Source: Meloidogyne chitwoodi
Lineage: Eukaryota; Nematoda; Chromadorea; Rhabditida; Meloidogynidae
NCBI GenBank assembly: GCA_015183035.1
Contig: JACZZP010000023.1
Coordinates: 1-64,000, forward strand
Reading direction: 5' to 3'
DNA: 64,000 nucleotides
Both the position numbers and the translations under genes were made by a program. The stretch's first letter is position 1; every line of letters begins with the position of its first letter. The notes under the pieces are model-generated. The model saw only the letters and a program-made list of their open reading frames with translations, did no database searches and was not told the DNA's origin. Positions 34,732-45,000 of this stretch are shown here, one piece after another.

Positions 34732-37600
34732 TTAAAAAGTTGAAATACTTTCAAAATTAGTAGCCATTTGTTCTTCAAAGCCAAAATCAGTGTATGAATT
34801 ATTTACATTATTTGTCGCCAAATCCATTAATTTATATGCCTATAAATTAATTTATTTTCTAATTAATTATTTAAACAAATTAGAAGAGTTAACAACTCTT
34901 AACTTTATTTTTTTACTTTAACCATTAATTTAATAATGGATTACAAAAATAAACTCAACGACGAGAAAAGATGACAACAGATAAGACAATATTAAGCATT
35001 AATTAAAAGATTTATATTAAATATTATATACTATTAAATTATATATAAATAGTAAAATTATATTTTGCTCAAGTTATTAATAATTTTAAATTTATAGGTA
35101 TATCTAAGTTTTATCTTTACGTTTGCATTTGCTTAATTAGCCCTTGTCCAGGGCTTACAAAAATAAATAGTGGTCCTGCTGATAAAGCTAAGGCTTTATT
35201 AAACATTAATTAAAAGATTTAATTAAATATTAAAACAATTTAAATATTTTACTAAATTTTTACTCAAATTTCTTTCCTAAATATCTATTCAAATAAATAA
35301 TTAATTAAAATTACCTTATCTAAAAATCTGATATATTCTGTAGCAATTCTTAAAGTATGTATTTTGCTCATTTTATCAGAAGGAATTGAAGGAATTATAT
35401 TTCTAAGTCTTTTAAATGCTTCATTTAATTCATAAAAATTAAAAATTAATTTTTAATTTAAAATTAAAAAACCTCTGTTCTTTGTCTTTCACGACAATTT
35501 GCCATATTTCTTTTTAATTCTAATAATTTTTGTTCGTCAACAATTTCTTCTATTTTACAACCATTTTCTAATTATTTTTTAAATTAATATTTTTTAAAAT
35601 AATAAAAATTAAAAAAAATTAACCAATATTATTTTTTTGTATCATTGCTTGTTTACAAGCAAATTGAAGAGCCTAAAATAATTAAAAATTATTTTTTTTT
35701 TTGAAATAAAATGAAAAAAAAAATCGGTCTTTAAAAATGTGAGTGAATTTATTTTCATAAAAATATATATAAATGTTTTGTAAATAAATGATTAAAATAA
35801 ATAAATAAATATTCCATTTAATGCATAAATACAAGTAGAAAACAGTTATGGGTAGGTTCCAGTTCCTGAACTGGAACTAAGAAAATTAAAAAAAACAAGT
35901 TCTGGAAATGGAAAACTAGTTCTAGTTGAAATTTTGGAACTTTGCCATCACTAGTCGCAAATAGGTATATAAAAATATATTAGTGATCTTTTAAAAATAA
36001 AGCACATATTAAATCAAAATTTAACTTTCAATTTCGAACCGTTAATTTTGTTTAATATATTTATATGAAATTGTAATTAATGTTTGAGTATTTATACAGG
36101 GAAATATTGGTACATTCCACTTGAAGGTGAATATTATTTTTGGATTCAGTCAGTCGACTGATAAATAATAAATTTTTCTTTAAGAGAAAAAAGGATTGTT
36201 ATATATATTAGCATTGTTATGTACTACTATTAATGAAAAATGTGTGATAATTTAAAAATGATGTTTAGAAGAAATTAAAGTCAGAAAATTCTTGATTAGG
36301 TAAATAATAGCTTTTTACACCCTTACCCTATTCATAGTACATTTTATTAAGAAATCACTTATTTATTTATAATTTTCTTAATATTATTTATTTTATCAAA
36401 TTATATTAAATAATAACTAATATTCTTTTACCTTAGCTAAAGAGTAAATAATACTTATATTTTTGGATGTCAGTTTTACACTGATAAAATTATTTAATGT
36501 CTACTGGCAGGGAAGAGATCCCAGTCAGGATTTTCGGGAATCCATTCGGAAATCCTGACTATTTTTGATTTTTCGTTTTTCTGTTTTAGTCCCTTTGAAT
36601 CCCTTCCCTGTATTTATTTGTAAAAATAATCACGAATCTGAATCCAGAATGTCCGGTCTTTAGTTTATACCAGAGTTTGAATGGCAGAGACCGTATGTCT
36701 CCTCAGACTATTTTAAAATACTATTGGTCTCAGTTTTAGTGATCTCAGTCTAAAGTTATAATCTTAAACCATTTAATTTTTCTTAGTATATTTTATTTGA
36801 AATTTTATAAATTTTACTTTAATTTATTTGGAAATATTTAATCATTTTCCATTCCTGACGTTCATTATTTTTGGCTATCAGTCAGTAGACTGATAAAATA
36901 ATAAATTTATATTTAAGAGAAAATATAAACTTAAGATGATAAAACATTGTTACACTAAAATTGTTGGATAGTTTAAAAATGGATTTTTAGTAAAATTTAA
37001 TAAATTTAGTTAGAACAATTAATTCAGGATTAGATAAAAATTTCTCAAATTTTGCAGTAATATAAATAGCTTTTCTTTAAACATAATTTTACTTAATATA
37101 ATTTTGTTTTATTAAAATTATATTAAATATTACATATAATATCCTTTTTTTATTCATCTTTTTTGTAAATGCATTTTTTAATATTTTTGGATGTCAGTGT
37201 TTTTTTACACTGATAAATTATAATTATTGGTAGGACAAAAAAATTAAAATTTAATAATTAAATTAATTAAAATAAGATTTAAAAATTTATTAATTTAATA
37301 ACAAACATTAAATGCAGCGTTATATCTTTGTCTGCAAAGAGCGTTTTGAGGCAAAATTTGTCGATTAGCTAAAGAAGGAGAAACAATAAATGTTTGTTTG
37401 TTGTTTATTTATTAATTTATTATTATTATTATTTTTAATTTTTCAATTTTTGAAATATTTTTTGAAAAATAATTTAGTAGTAATAATATTACTACTTTTT
37501 CTTTCTTCTTCTTTATTAACAAATGTTTCTTTAATTAATGTTTGTGGTGGTGAATAATGAAAAAAATGTGAAGGCGGAGAATTACTATTAATACTAATAT
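34732..37600 (-). CDS. hlh-8: Twist/HLH-8-type bHLH transcription factor
   Basis: Minus-strand exons: about 37600-37496 (start unresolved), 37368-37307, 35672-35624, 35567-35473, 35431-35315 and 34839-34732. The basic region reads [13 protein letters not shown]. Helix-loop-helix follows: [20 protein letters not shown], then [19 protein letters not shown]. The RERQRTxxLNEAF and IIPxxPSDKxSKIxTL signatures are those of Twist, a nuclear E-box-binding mesoderm regulator (HLH-8 in Caenorhabditis). Phases agree from the first listed exon on. The intron splitting the bHLH domain has a normal GT donor, but the base pair before the expected exon start (35431) reads AT, not AG. The nearest AG lies inside the domain and breaks the frame. 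The first exon ([13 protein letters not shown]) has no clear ATG. Confidence 0.82.
34915..35040 (-). repeat. Hairpin-ended short element in bHLH intron
   Basis: TTAACCATTA, loop, TAATGGATTACAAAAATA, tail ATTAAGCATTAATTAAAAGA. Very similar to the copy at 13985-14120, including the GACAATATTAAG segment. Confidence 0.65.
35130..35235 (-). repeat. Hairpin-ended short element with stem AGCCCT/AGGGCT
   Basis: TTAGCCCTTGTCCAGGGC then TTACAAAAATAAATAG. The stem AGCCCT/AGGGCT is wholly different in sequence from other copies but still perfectly paired, and the flank CTTACAAAAATA and the tail ACATTAATTAAAAGATTT are conserved. Confidence 0.65.
35850..35952. mobile_element. TTCCAGTTCC-rich MITE, copy 1
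   Basis: Left end GTTATGGGTAGGTTCCAGTT, right end GGAACTTTGCCATCACTA, which pair imperfectly as inverted ends. Inside are GTTCCAGTTCC/GGAACT motifs. It resembles 46294-46456. No clean duplication seen. Confidence 0.5.
36115..37225. repeat. CAGTCAGT/ACTGATAAA hairpin repeats (tandem pair)
   Basis: Two paralogous stretches, about 36115-36510 and 36845-37225. Each starts with TTTTTGG..TCAGTCAGT and ACTGATAAATAATAAATTT, continues with AGAGAAAA, and ends with TTTTTGGATGTCAGT, loop, ACACTGATAAA. The ends form CAGT/ACTG hairpins. A related end recurs at 58765-58805. Confidence 0.6.
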
Positions 37601-38977
37601 TATTTAAAAGCCATAAATAAAAAGAAAATAAAAGTTTTTCTTAAGAGATTTTTAAAATTTAATGTTTAAAAAATAATAAAATAAAATTTTTAGGATTGAA
37701 AAGTTTTTTTTTAGTAAATTGAGTAATTTGAAAAAATTAATATATTGTAAAAAAAATAAAATTTGAGGCCCTAAATTTTTTAGAATTTAATTCTAGACGG
37801 GACAAACTCGGAACTAGTAGAAAAATCTCAAAATCCTTAAAAACTCAGACGCCTGTCAAAAATAAAAATATTTATTTTAAATAAATATATTATTTATTTT
37901 AAGCTTTATTTTAGCAGAAGAAAAAGTTTTTCTTTTATTGGTATTAAATAAAAAACAAACAATTTTTAAGGATTTTTTAAATTTATTATTTTTTTAATTT
38001 TTCTGATCTCAAAGAAAAGCCCCAACATTTATCTCTTCTTTATTTGTTATTTTAAAAAAATAGAAAAATGTGTTTTTCTTTGAGGAAAAAAGGAAGACGA
38101 TCATAAATTTTTTTAATTTTTTTTCAACTAAAAATAGGCCAGAGGGTTAAGAAAATAAAAATAATAAATAATTTTGTCAAAAATAAGTTTTCTTTTTTAG
38201 AAAATAGCAAATGGGTGATTAAAAGAAAAGAAAAGAGAAGAGAAGAGAAGTAAAAATTAATTGAATGGGCTTAAAACTTTTTATTTTGGCGGAATAAAAA
38301 AAATAAAAGAAAATAATTAGTGAGAAAAAATAATAAAAATACAATATATATTTATTTATTTTTTAAAATATTTTTTTTTTAAGAAATTAAAATAAGATAA
38401 TTTAAAAAATAAAATTAAAAAAAACAAATTTTTAATTTCTCAAATTACTCATATTTAAATTAAATGATTAATCCTTTTTACTTATTTAAAACAAAAACAT
38501 AATATTAAATAATTAAAAATTCTAAAATAATATTTATAGGGATTTCTTTCATTTTATTTGAATTTTTGGAAATTGGAAAAAATTAAAAAAAATGTTTTCT
38601 AGTTCTGTGAAAATTAATTAAATTCTAAATAATTTTAAAATTTAATAAATCTACATAATATTTAATATTTATTATTATTTTCTTTTAAATATACCAATTT
38701 AATTTAAATTATAATTGCCAGGATGATTGCATTGTCTGTTATTTTTGGAAGCTGAAATTTCAGCTAAAATATCAAATAATTTTATGACATGTATATAATG
38801 TGTTCTTATTTAGAATCTGAGCTTTAAAAATTAAAATTTTAATTTTTAATAAATATTAAAAATTTTCTTAGGTAAAAATTAATTAATTAGTTTATTTTTT
38901 TATCAATTTTTGTTGATTATAAATAAATAAATAATTTTAAATATTTGTTTAAAATTAATATTCCTAAAAAAACAATT

Positions 38978-39504
38978 GGTAATTCCAAGGTTTCCCCCCC
39001 CCCTATTTTTCATTTTTTTTATTTTTTTCATTTTTGCATTATTTTTTCCTCTGTTTTTGCTTCGGGCAAGTAGAAAGGATCAATTTTTTGGTAAATAACA
39101 TTCATGATAAATGTGAAAAAAAGTATATTCTCATTTATTTATCAATATTTTATCAATATGGATCAACTTAAAACATTTAATTCTATTGCTCTGCATGAAA
39201 AACTACGTTTCGACAACAATTTCGATGCATGGCTCGTACTAAATACGAAGAGTTGCAGTTCGAAACCGGAATTAGTCAAACAACACTACCGAACTGGTTG
39301 AATTTTTTCAGAGATGTGTTCAAATGTATTTATAATTTTTGGCACCATGTTTTCATTATTTTATCCTTGTGAACGTACTGAATAAAAATTAAACCTTTTT
39401 TGATTGAGTAAGTTTGCTATAAGCAAAAACAGAGGAAAAAATAATGCAAAAAATGAAAAAAATAAAAAAATGAAAAAATAGGGGGGGGAAGCCTTGGTAT
39501 TACC
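38978..39504. mobile_element. 527-bp inverted-repeat element with poly-C ends and 8-bp TSD
   Basis: The left end GGTAATTCCAAGGTTT plus a run of ten C, and the right end a run of eight G plus AAGCCTTGGTATTACC, are inverted copies. Complementarity continues through TTTTTCATTTTTGCATTATT and CCTCTGTTTTTGCTT. The exact 8-bp duplication AAACAATT lies at 38970-38977 and 39505-39512. The 65-codon frame inside (39104-39301) is not credible as a gene. Confidence 0.85.
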
Positions 39505-40059
39505 AAACAATTAATTCAAATTCCCAAAATTATTTTCTTTTGATACAAAAATAATTTTTTTAAATTAATATTTAGCCCCAATAAATTGTTTTTTAATAAA
39601 TAAAATAAAAAAATAATTATTTAGGACAAATGGATGGGAAAAAATATTTTTAATTTTATTCTTTTTAATTCTTTTTCTTTTAAAAACCAATTAATTTTTC
39701 TTTTGTGAATCAAAAAATAATTTATTAAAAAAAAGAGACTTTTTTTAAATAAATAAATTATTTTTTAGTCTATTAAATTGTAAATATTTATTTTTAATTT
39801 TTTATTTTTAATTAAAATAATTTCGTATTTTTTGTGAACTAAATAATAATTCAGTTAAAATTTATTTTTAACTAATATGGGAAAAAATTAAAAATAAATA
39901 AATATCTAAATTTATTCTCTAAAAAAATCCATACCCACCACACTTAATATATTTACAGGGTATATCCTAGAAATTATAAATTCTTTTTGCCTTGTTTGAA
40001 AAAAACAATTTAAAAAATAAAACTCTTTTTTTTTCTCAAATTTTTATTTATGATAAAAA

Positions 40060-40185
40060 AAAATTTTTTAGCTAAAGCAAACTTTAGCTCACAAAAATAC
40101 AAATTTTGCCCCACATGAATCGACATTTTTAATATAATTACTAAATATTTAAAAAATATTTAAATTAAAATAATTTATATTAAGG
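40060..40185 (-). repeat. Hairpin-ended short element, duplicated with 59740-59875
   Basis: TTTTTAGCTAAAGCAAACTT then TAGCTCACAAAAATACA. It shares the unusual TAGCTCACAAAAATA end and the tail ACTAAATATTTAAAAAATAT with the copy near 59750, and both lie beside the same duplicated exon. Confidence 0.7.
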
Positions 40186-40263
40186 AGAAATATTAATTGT
40201 TTTAAGCAATACTTTTAAAAATTTAAAATTTAGTTAATTTTCTTTAAAAAAATATTAAATTAT

Positions 40264-40425
40264 TTAAAAAATTAAATTAAATAAATAATTTTTTACTTCT
40301 AATTTTTCATTAATTTCTTCTTTTTCTTCTCCAATTTTTAAACATCTTCTTTTACCTTCATATTTTCTATAAAAAAGTATCCAAGTATCAACAATTTCAC
40401 ATATTTCTGTGTCTATCCAGTTTAT
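40264..40425 (-). pseudogene. Truncated duplicate of an exon of the 59-62 kb secreted gene
   Basis: The minus strand encodes EICEIVDTWILFYRKYEGKR then RCLKIGEEKEEINEKLE, almost identical to the exon ending at 59975, including the following donor. Homology stops near 40425, upstream of which no matching exon is found. The neighbouring hairpin element is duplicated too. A pseudogene fragment left by segmental duplication. Confidence 0.75.
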
Positions 40426-40779
40426 TAGTCTAACCAAAGTATTTAAGTCAGATAAGAATTTATGAGAAAGTAACCATAAAATAGACACTGATTTTTAGAT
40501 TATCGAAAATTCCTCTCCGGAAAATTCCTCTCCAGATTATCGGAAAATTCTTCTTTTAGTGAAAAATTCCTCTCTGAGCAAAATGTTTGAAAATTTAAAG
40601 TTATTTTAGATTAACTTAATAAGATTATTCTAAAATAGTACATTTTTTAATTGATCCAAAATCATTTTAATAATTATTTAGGTAAATTTTTCTGTTAAAA
40701 GAGGTATTTTACAGAGAGAATACTTATATTTGGAGAGGAATTTTTGAAAAATTGGGGAGGAATTTTCCGGTCACTTATT

Positions 40780-40900
40780 TTTAGCTAAAACAAAAATTTA
40801 GCTTTCAAAAATAAACAATCAACCAGAAGATAGAATTTATTAATAACGAATAATTACTAAATATTTAAAATAATATAATTGAAATAATTTATATTAATTA
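40780..40900 (-). repeat. Hairpin-ended short element
   Basis: TTTTTAGCTAAAACAAAAAT then TTAGCTTTCAAAAATAAAC, tail AATTACTAAATATTTAAAAT and AATAATTTATATTAATT. One of the best-preserved copies. Confidence 0.65.
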
Positions 40901-41382
40901 AAATGGAGAAAAAGTAAAATTTATAAACTTATCAATTTAATATAGGTATTTTCTGTTTTAATCCTATTTCCCAATTTATTTATTTATTCTTTATCCTCTA
41001 GCCTAAATAAAATAAAAAAATATTTATATTATTTTATATACCTAAAATCTGCAAAATCCAAATTTAATTTTGGATTAGGTTATGCGGTGTAAAAAGAGAG
41101 AAATTATCTTTTACTGTTTTACAGACATTTTTGTGTATTTCTTTTAATGTAAATTGAAAAAATAAATAAATTAAATAATAATCATTCTATTTTTTAAATT
41201 AATTTTTAATTAAATTTTCTTTTAATATTTAAATTTAAAAAAAAAAATTATTAATTCTGCTGAGTTTTTTAATTTAATTTTTAAATTCAGAAATATATTT
41301 AAATTTTTTATTTATAATTAAAATTTATACGTTTTAGTATCGATATTTAAAAAATAAAAATTTTTATCTTGAATATATAAAT

Positions 41383-41485
41383 CAGTGTTCCCTAACCGGC
41401 CTTTTCCCGGTCATAAAAATGACCTGACCAAAGAAGTCAGGTCTGGTCATTTTGGTCATGACCGAAACCCGGCAGGAGAACACTG
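41383..41485. mobile_element. 103-bp hAT-like MITE (CAGTGTTC family), copy 1
   Basis: Ends CAGTGTTCCCTAACCGG and CCGGCAGGAGAACACTG, flanked by ATATAAAT (41375-41382) and ATATGAAT (41486-41493), a 7/8 match to an 8-bp duplication. The interior has TGACCTGACC/GGTCATTTTGGTCA motifs. A sister copy is at 47611-47728. Confidence 0.82.
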
Positions 41486-41524
41486 ATATGAATGTATGTT
41501 TAATAATATATTAATTAAAATACC

Positions 41525-41922
41525 GTGTCAGGGCAACTTACTTATGACCAATTTACCTGCCACACATTAGAGTAAAGTTCAATCAAAAGATTTATGTTTG
41601 TTTGAAGGCATAGACTTGTACTTTAAAGTGGGTAGGTAACAGGGATGGGCAACTTTCGTATTTCGTATTATTTCGTGTTTTTAGATCAATTTTATTTCGT
41701 AGTTCGTATTTTTGGACAAAATACGAAATTTTTGAAATTATGAAATTTAAAAATTTCGAAATAAAAAAATTTTTTGGTGTAGTTTTGTATTTCGTAATTT
41801 CTTTACTTTCGTAATTTCGTATTATTTCGAGTTTTTGAGCCTTTTTTTATTTCGTATTATATTTTTCGATTTGCCCATCCCTGGTAGGTAAGTTGGTTAT
41901 TTTAGTGAGTTGTCCCCCACAC
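41525..41922. mobile_element. Inverted-repeat element interrupted by a hAT-like MITE
   Basis: The left end GTGTCAGGGCAACTTAC and the right end GAGTTGTCCCCCACAC pair imperfectly. Inside, GACCAATTTACCTGCCACAC faces GGTAGGTAAGTTGGTTA. A second partial copy at about 50340-50472 ends GTGAGTTGCCCTGACAC. This host is split by the element at 41640-41883. Confidence 0.7.
41640..41883. mobile_element. 244-bp hAT-like MITE nested in another element
   Basis: Perfect ends CAGGGATGGGCAA and TTGCCCATCCCTG, with the exact 8-bp duplication GTAGGTAA at 41632-41639 and 41884-41891. CAGGGATGGGC is a typical hAT terminus. The interior is a degenerate (TTTCGTAT)n array. Because its duplication is a piece of the host element, it inserted later. 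Confidence 0.92.
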
Positions 41923-42078
41923 TAAAATACAATGGGAAAATGCTAATTTAAATTAGTGATGTATACTAAATAATTTTTTTTGATTTTTAAAAAAAATTCT
42001 TTTCTTTTTTTATTAAATTTCTTAGTATTTTAATTACTTCATTACTACCATCTATATGCTATTTTTCAAATTCTTTTC

Positions 42079-45000
42079 TTAATTTTTATCTTTTGACTTC
42101 AATTTTTTCAATTCATCTATTTTAATATATTCAAATCCAATATTAAAATCATCATTTGATGAACTTTTTGTAATTTTAGTTTTAAAATTTGTAGAAATAT
42201 TTATTTTAAAATTATCAACAAATTGTTTAATTTGAGATAATTTTGCTTTCTTTTCATTTTTCCATTTAATTCCACTTAACCAAATAGTACATATCCAATC
42301 CTAAAAATTAAATAAATAATTTTTAAATTTAATATTTTACTTTATATTTTTCATTTTTATTAATTTTTTCTGGACAATTTTCAGAAAATATTTTAGGTTT
42401 AATATGAACATATTCTATTAATTCCTTTAAATTTAATTCCTTTTTTTCAAGTTCAATTTGTAAATATTTTCCCGAATTATTTTCAACAAAATCACAAAAT
42501 TGAGGTCCATGTAATGAATCATTTGAATGATAACAAATAATTAAAAGAAAATTTTCATACTAAAAAATTTAAATAAATTAATTTAAAAGAAATTAATTTA
42601 ATTTATTAGAATTATATTTGTGAATTATTTAATTATAAACCAAAAAAAGTGATCTTATGTCCGGCCTAGTCTGTGGCGTTGGGCCCCGAGAGTGGAGAAC
42701 CACTCTCGGAGCGTGCCTTTGTGGTCCTTTTCAAAAACTTCCCTCTTTTAATATAATTTAATAAATAAAATATAATAATAATTTGGAGAAGTGGAACACC
42801 AACACTAAACTGGTGGGGGAAAATTAGTGAGAACTGAGACCCTTAGTCGGTATTTCCTTTCCCTTTTATAGGCAAGAAAATGGGGCGTGAAATTATTAAA
42901 ATTAATAATTAAATAACTATGACAAGTGATGTATATATAGGGTTTAACAAAAAATGCACGAACAAATTGTTAACTAACCATAACTGACCACTGTCTCTCC
43001 GAAGGTTAACTTAATCTCTCGTTTCTAAGAAATAGAGAAAAATACTTGTCAGTAGAGAAAATATTTACAATTCCTTTTAATTTTATACAATTTTCTCTTC
43101 TGACCACTACTTTTCTACGTCTCTTACAAACGAGATATTAAGTTAACCTTCGGAGAGACAGTGGTTAGTTATGGTTAGATAACAATTTGTTCGTGATGTT
43201 TTGTTAAACCCTAGTGATGTAACACTTTATACAAGTAATAAAAAAATTTTTAATTACTTGTTCAACAAAGTTATCATCATTTTATACCAATCAGTTAATG
43301 ATTCTTCGAACTTTTGAATACCTATGTAAATTATTTAATTTTAAATAAAATTAATCATTAATCAAACCAATATTAATTTGTTTTTTAATTATTTTTTCTG
43401 TATTTTCATTTATATTAAATAAAATATTATATGTATATTTTCCAGGTGTCATAATTGTCCAATTTTTATTTTTATCAATATTAAATATTCATCTAAATTA
43501 ATTTTTTTTTCATTTTCATTTTTATCAATTTTTATTAAAAAATTATTTTCAAATATTGTAATAAAATTTAAAGGAATTTTCTTAAAAGATTGATTTGGAT
43601 GTTCTTTTTCTAAATAATATGCCAAAATAATTAAAGCTTTATCATTTAAAAATCCAAAATTTTCTCCATAAATTGAATTTTCTTTAAAAAAAAAATTTTT
43701 TTTTAATTAAAAAATAAAATATTATTATTAATTTTTTACTTTTACACCACAATTTAAGCAATACAATTATTTTTTTTATTTTTTCTTTTGATTCCGTTAA
43801 ATAAATTAGCATTTGTAGATTAGAATAATAATCTAAAATTATTTATTTTTAAATTAAAAATAAATAAATAAATTATTAAAGTTAAAAAGCCTTGCCTTAA
43901 TAAAATATAAATGTATGAAAAAATTTTAGAATTGTAAGGAATTATCAAAAATAATTTGTTTAATTATTTTTAAAACTAATAAATTTTAAATTAAAAATAA
44001 CCTAATATACTCTTTTTCATTTTATTTCCTTCTGTAAAGTTTTCGATAGATCTTATAATTTTATTTTCACGATTAGTTTCAATTAAATCAATTATTTCTT
44101 CTGATAATTTAGCAGATTTAAGAATTATAAGTGAAGAATCAAAATAAAATTTAATTGTAAATTGAGTTTCTTCATTTTCGTCATTAATTGATTTGAAAAG
44201 ATTTTTAACAAAATCTTTCTTAAAAAATAAAATAAAAATATTTATTTTATTTTAATAAATATTTAGATATATTTACTTATATTTATAAGATTAAAATTTT
44301 TTAAATTAATATCTCACTTAATAAATTACCCAATCTCTCCTAACATAATTTAAATAATTACTAACCTTACAAATAAAACAAAATAATGAATTATCATTAC
44401 ATTTTTCTTTTTTATTTTTATCGCATAAATTATTTCCAAAAATTTTTTATTTTGTTCATTTTCATCATTAATATTTGTTAAATTAAGAATTCCTTCAATT
44501 GTTGAATAATCTTCAATAATTCTAATATTTACAAGATTTGTAATAATTAAATGAATATTATTATTCTAAAAATTATATTTTTATTAATTAAATATTATAT
44601 TTAAATTATTTTTTTAATTTTTAGTAAAATTAACCCACAAATTTTTGTTAAATTTAAGACCAAAAAATTAAAAATAATTTTTTTTAATTTAAAAATTATA
44701 TAAATTTATTTAAATTAAATATTTATTTTAAATTAAATAAAAATAAAATACCCATTTTTTTAATTCTAATTTATCTGATAAATAATTATCTATTCCTTTA
44801 CTACTCAATTTAAAATTAGAATTATAATTTTTTGAAATTTCATCTTCCAACATTAAAGTTATCTAAAAATATATTTTTTAATTAATTTAAAAAATAAATA
44901 AAACTTTTTTTTCTTCTTCTTCAAAAGCTTTTATTTCTTCTTCTTTTTCTTTATTTAATTTATGTTTTTCTTTTTCCTCTTCTATTATTTTATTTTGTTT

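Larger units (their letters stand above)
37620..40262. other. Intergenic, AT-rich, with one MITE and hairpin elements
   Basis: No coding exon supported. It contains the 527-bp element at 38978-39504, a plus-orientation hairpin (TTTTTGGAAGCTGAAATTTC, AGCTAAAA) near 38745-38775, and the hairpin element at 40060-40185. Confidence 0.55.

Noticed and set aside
39104..39301. 65-codon frame in the poly-C element.
   Set aside because: Short, inside a MITE with complementary ends, and no recognisable domain.
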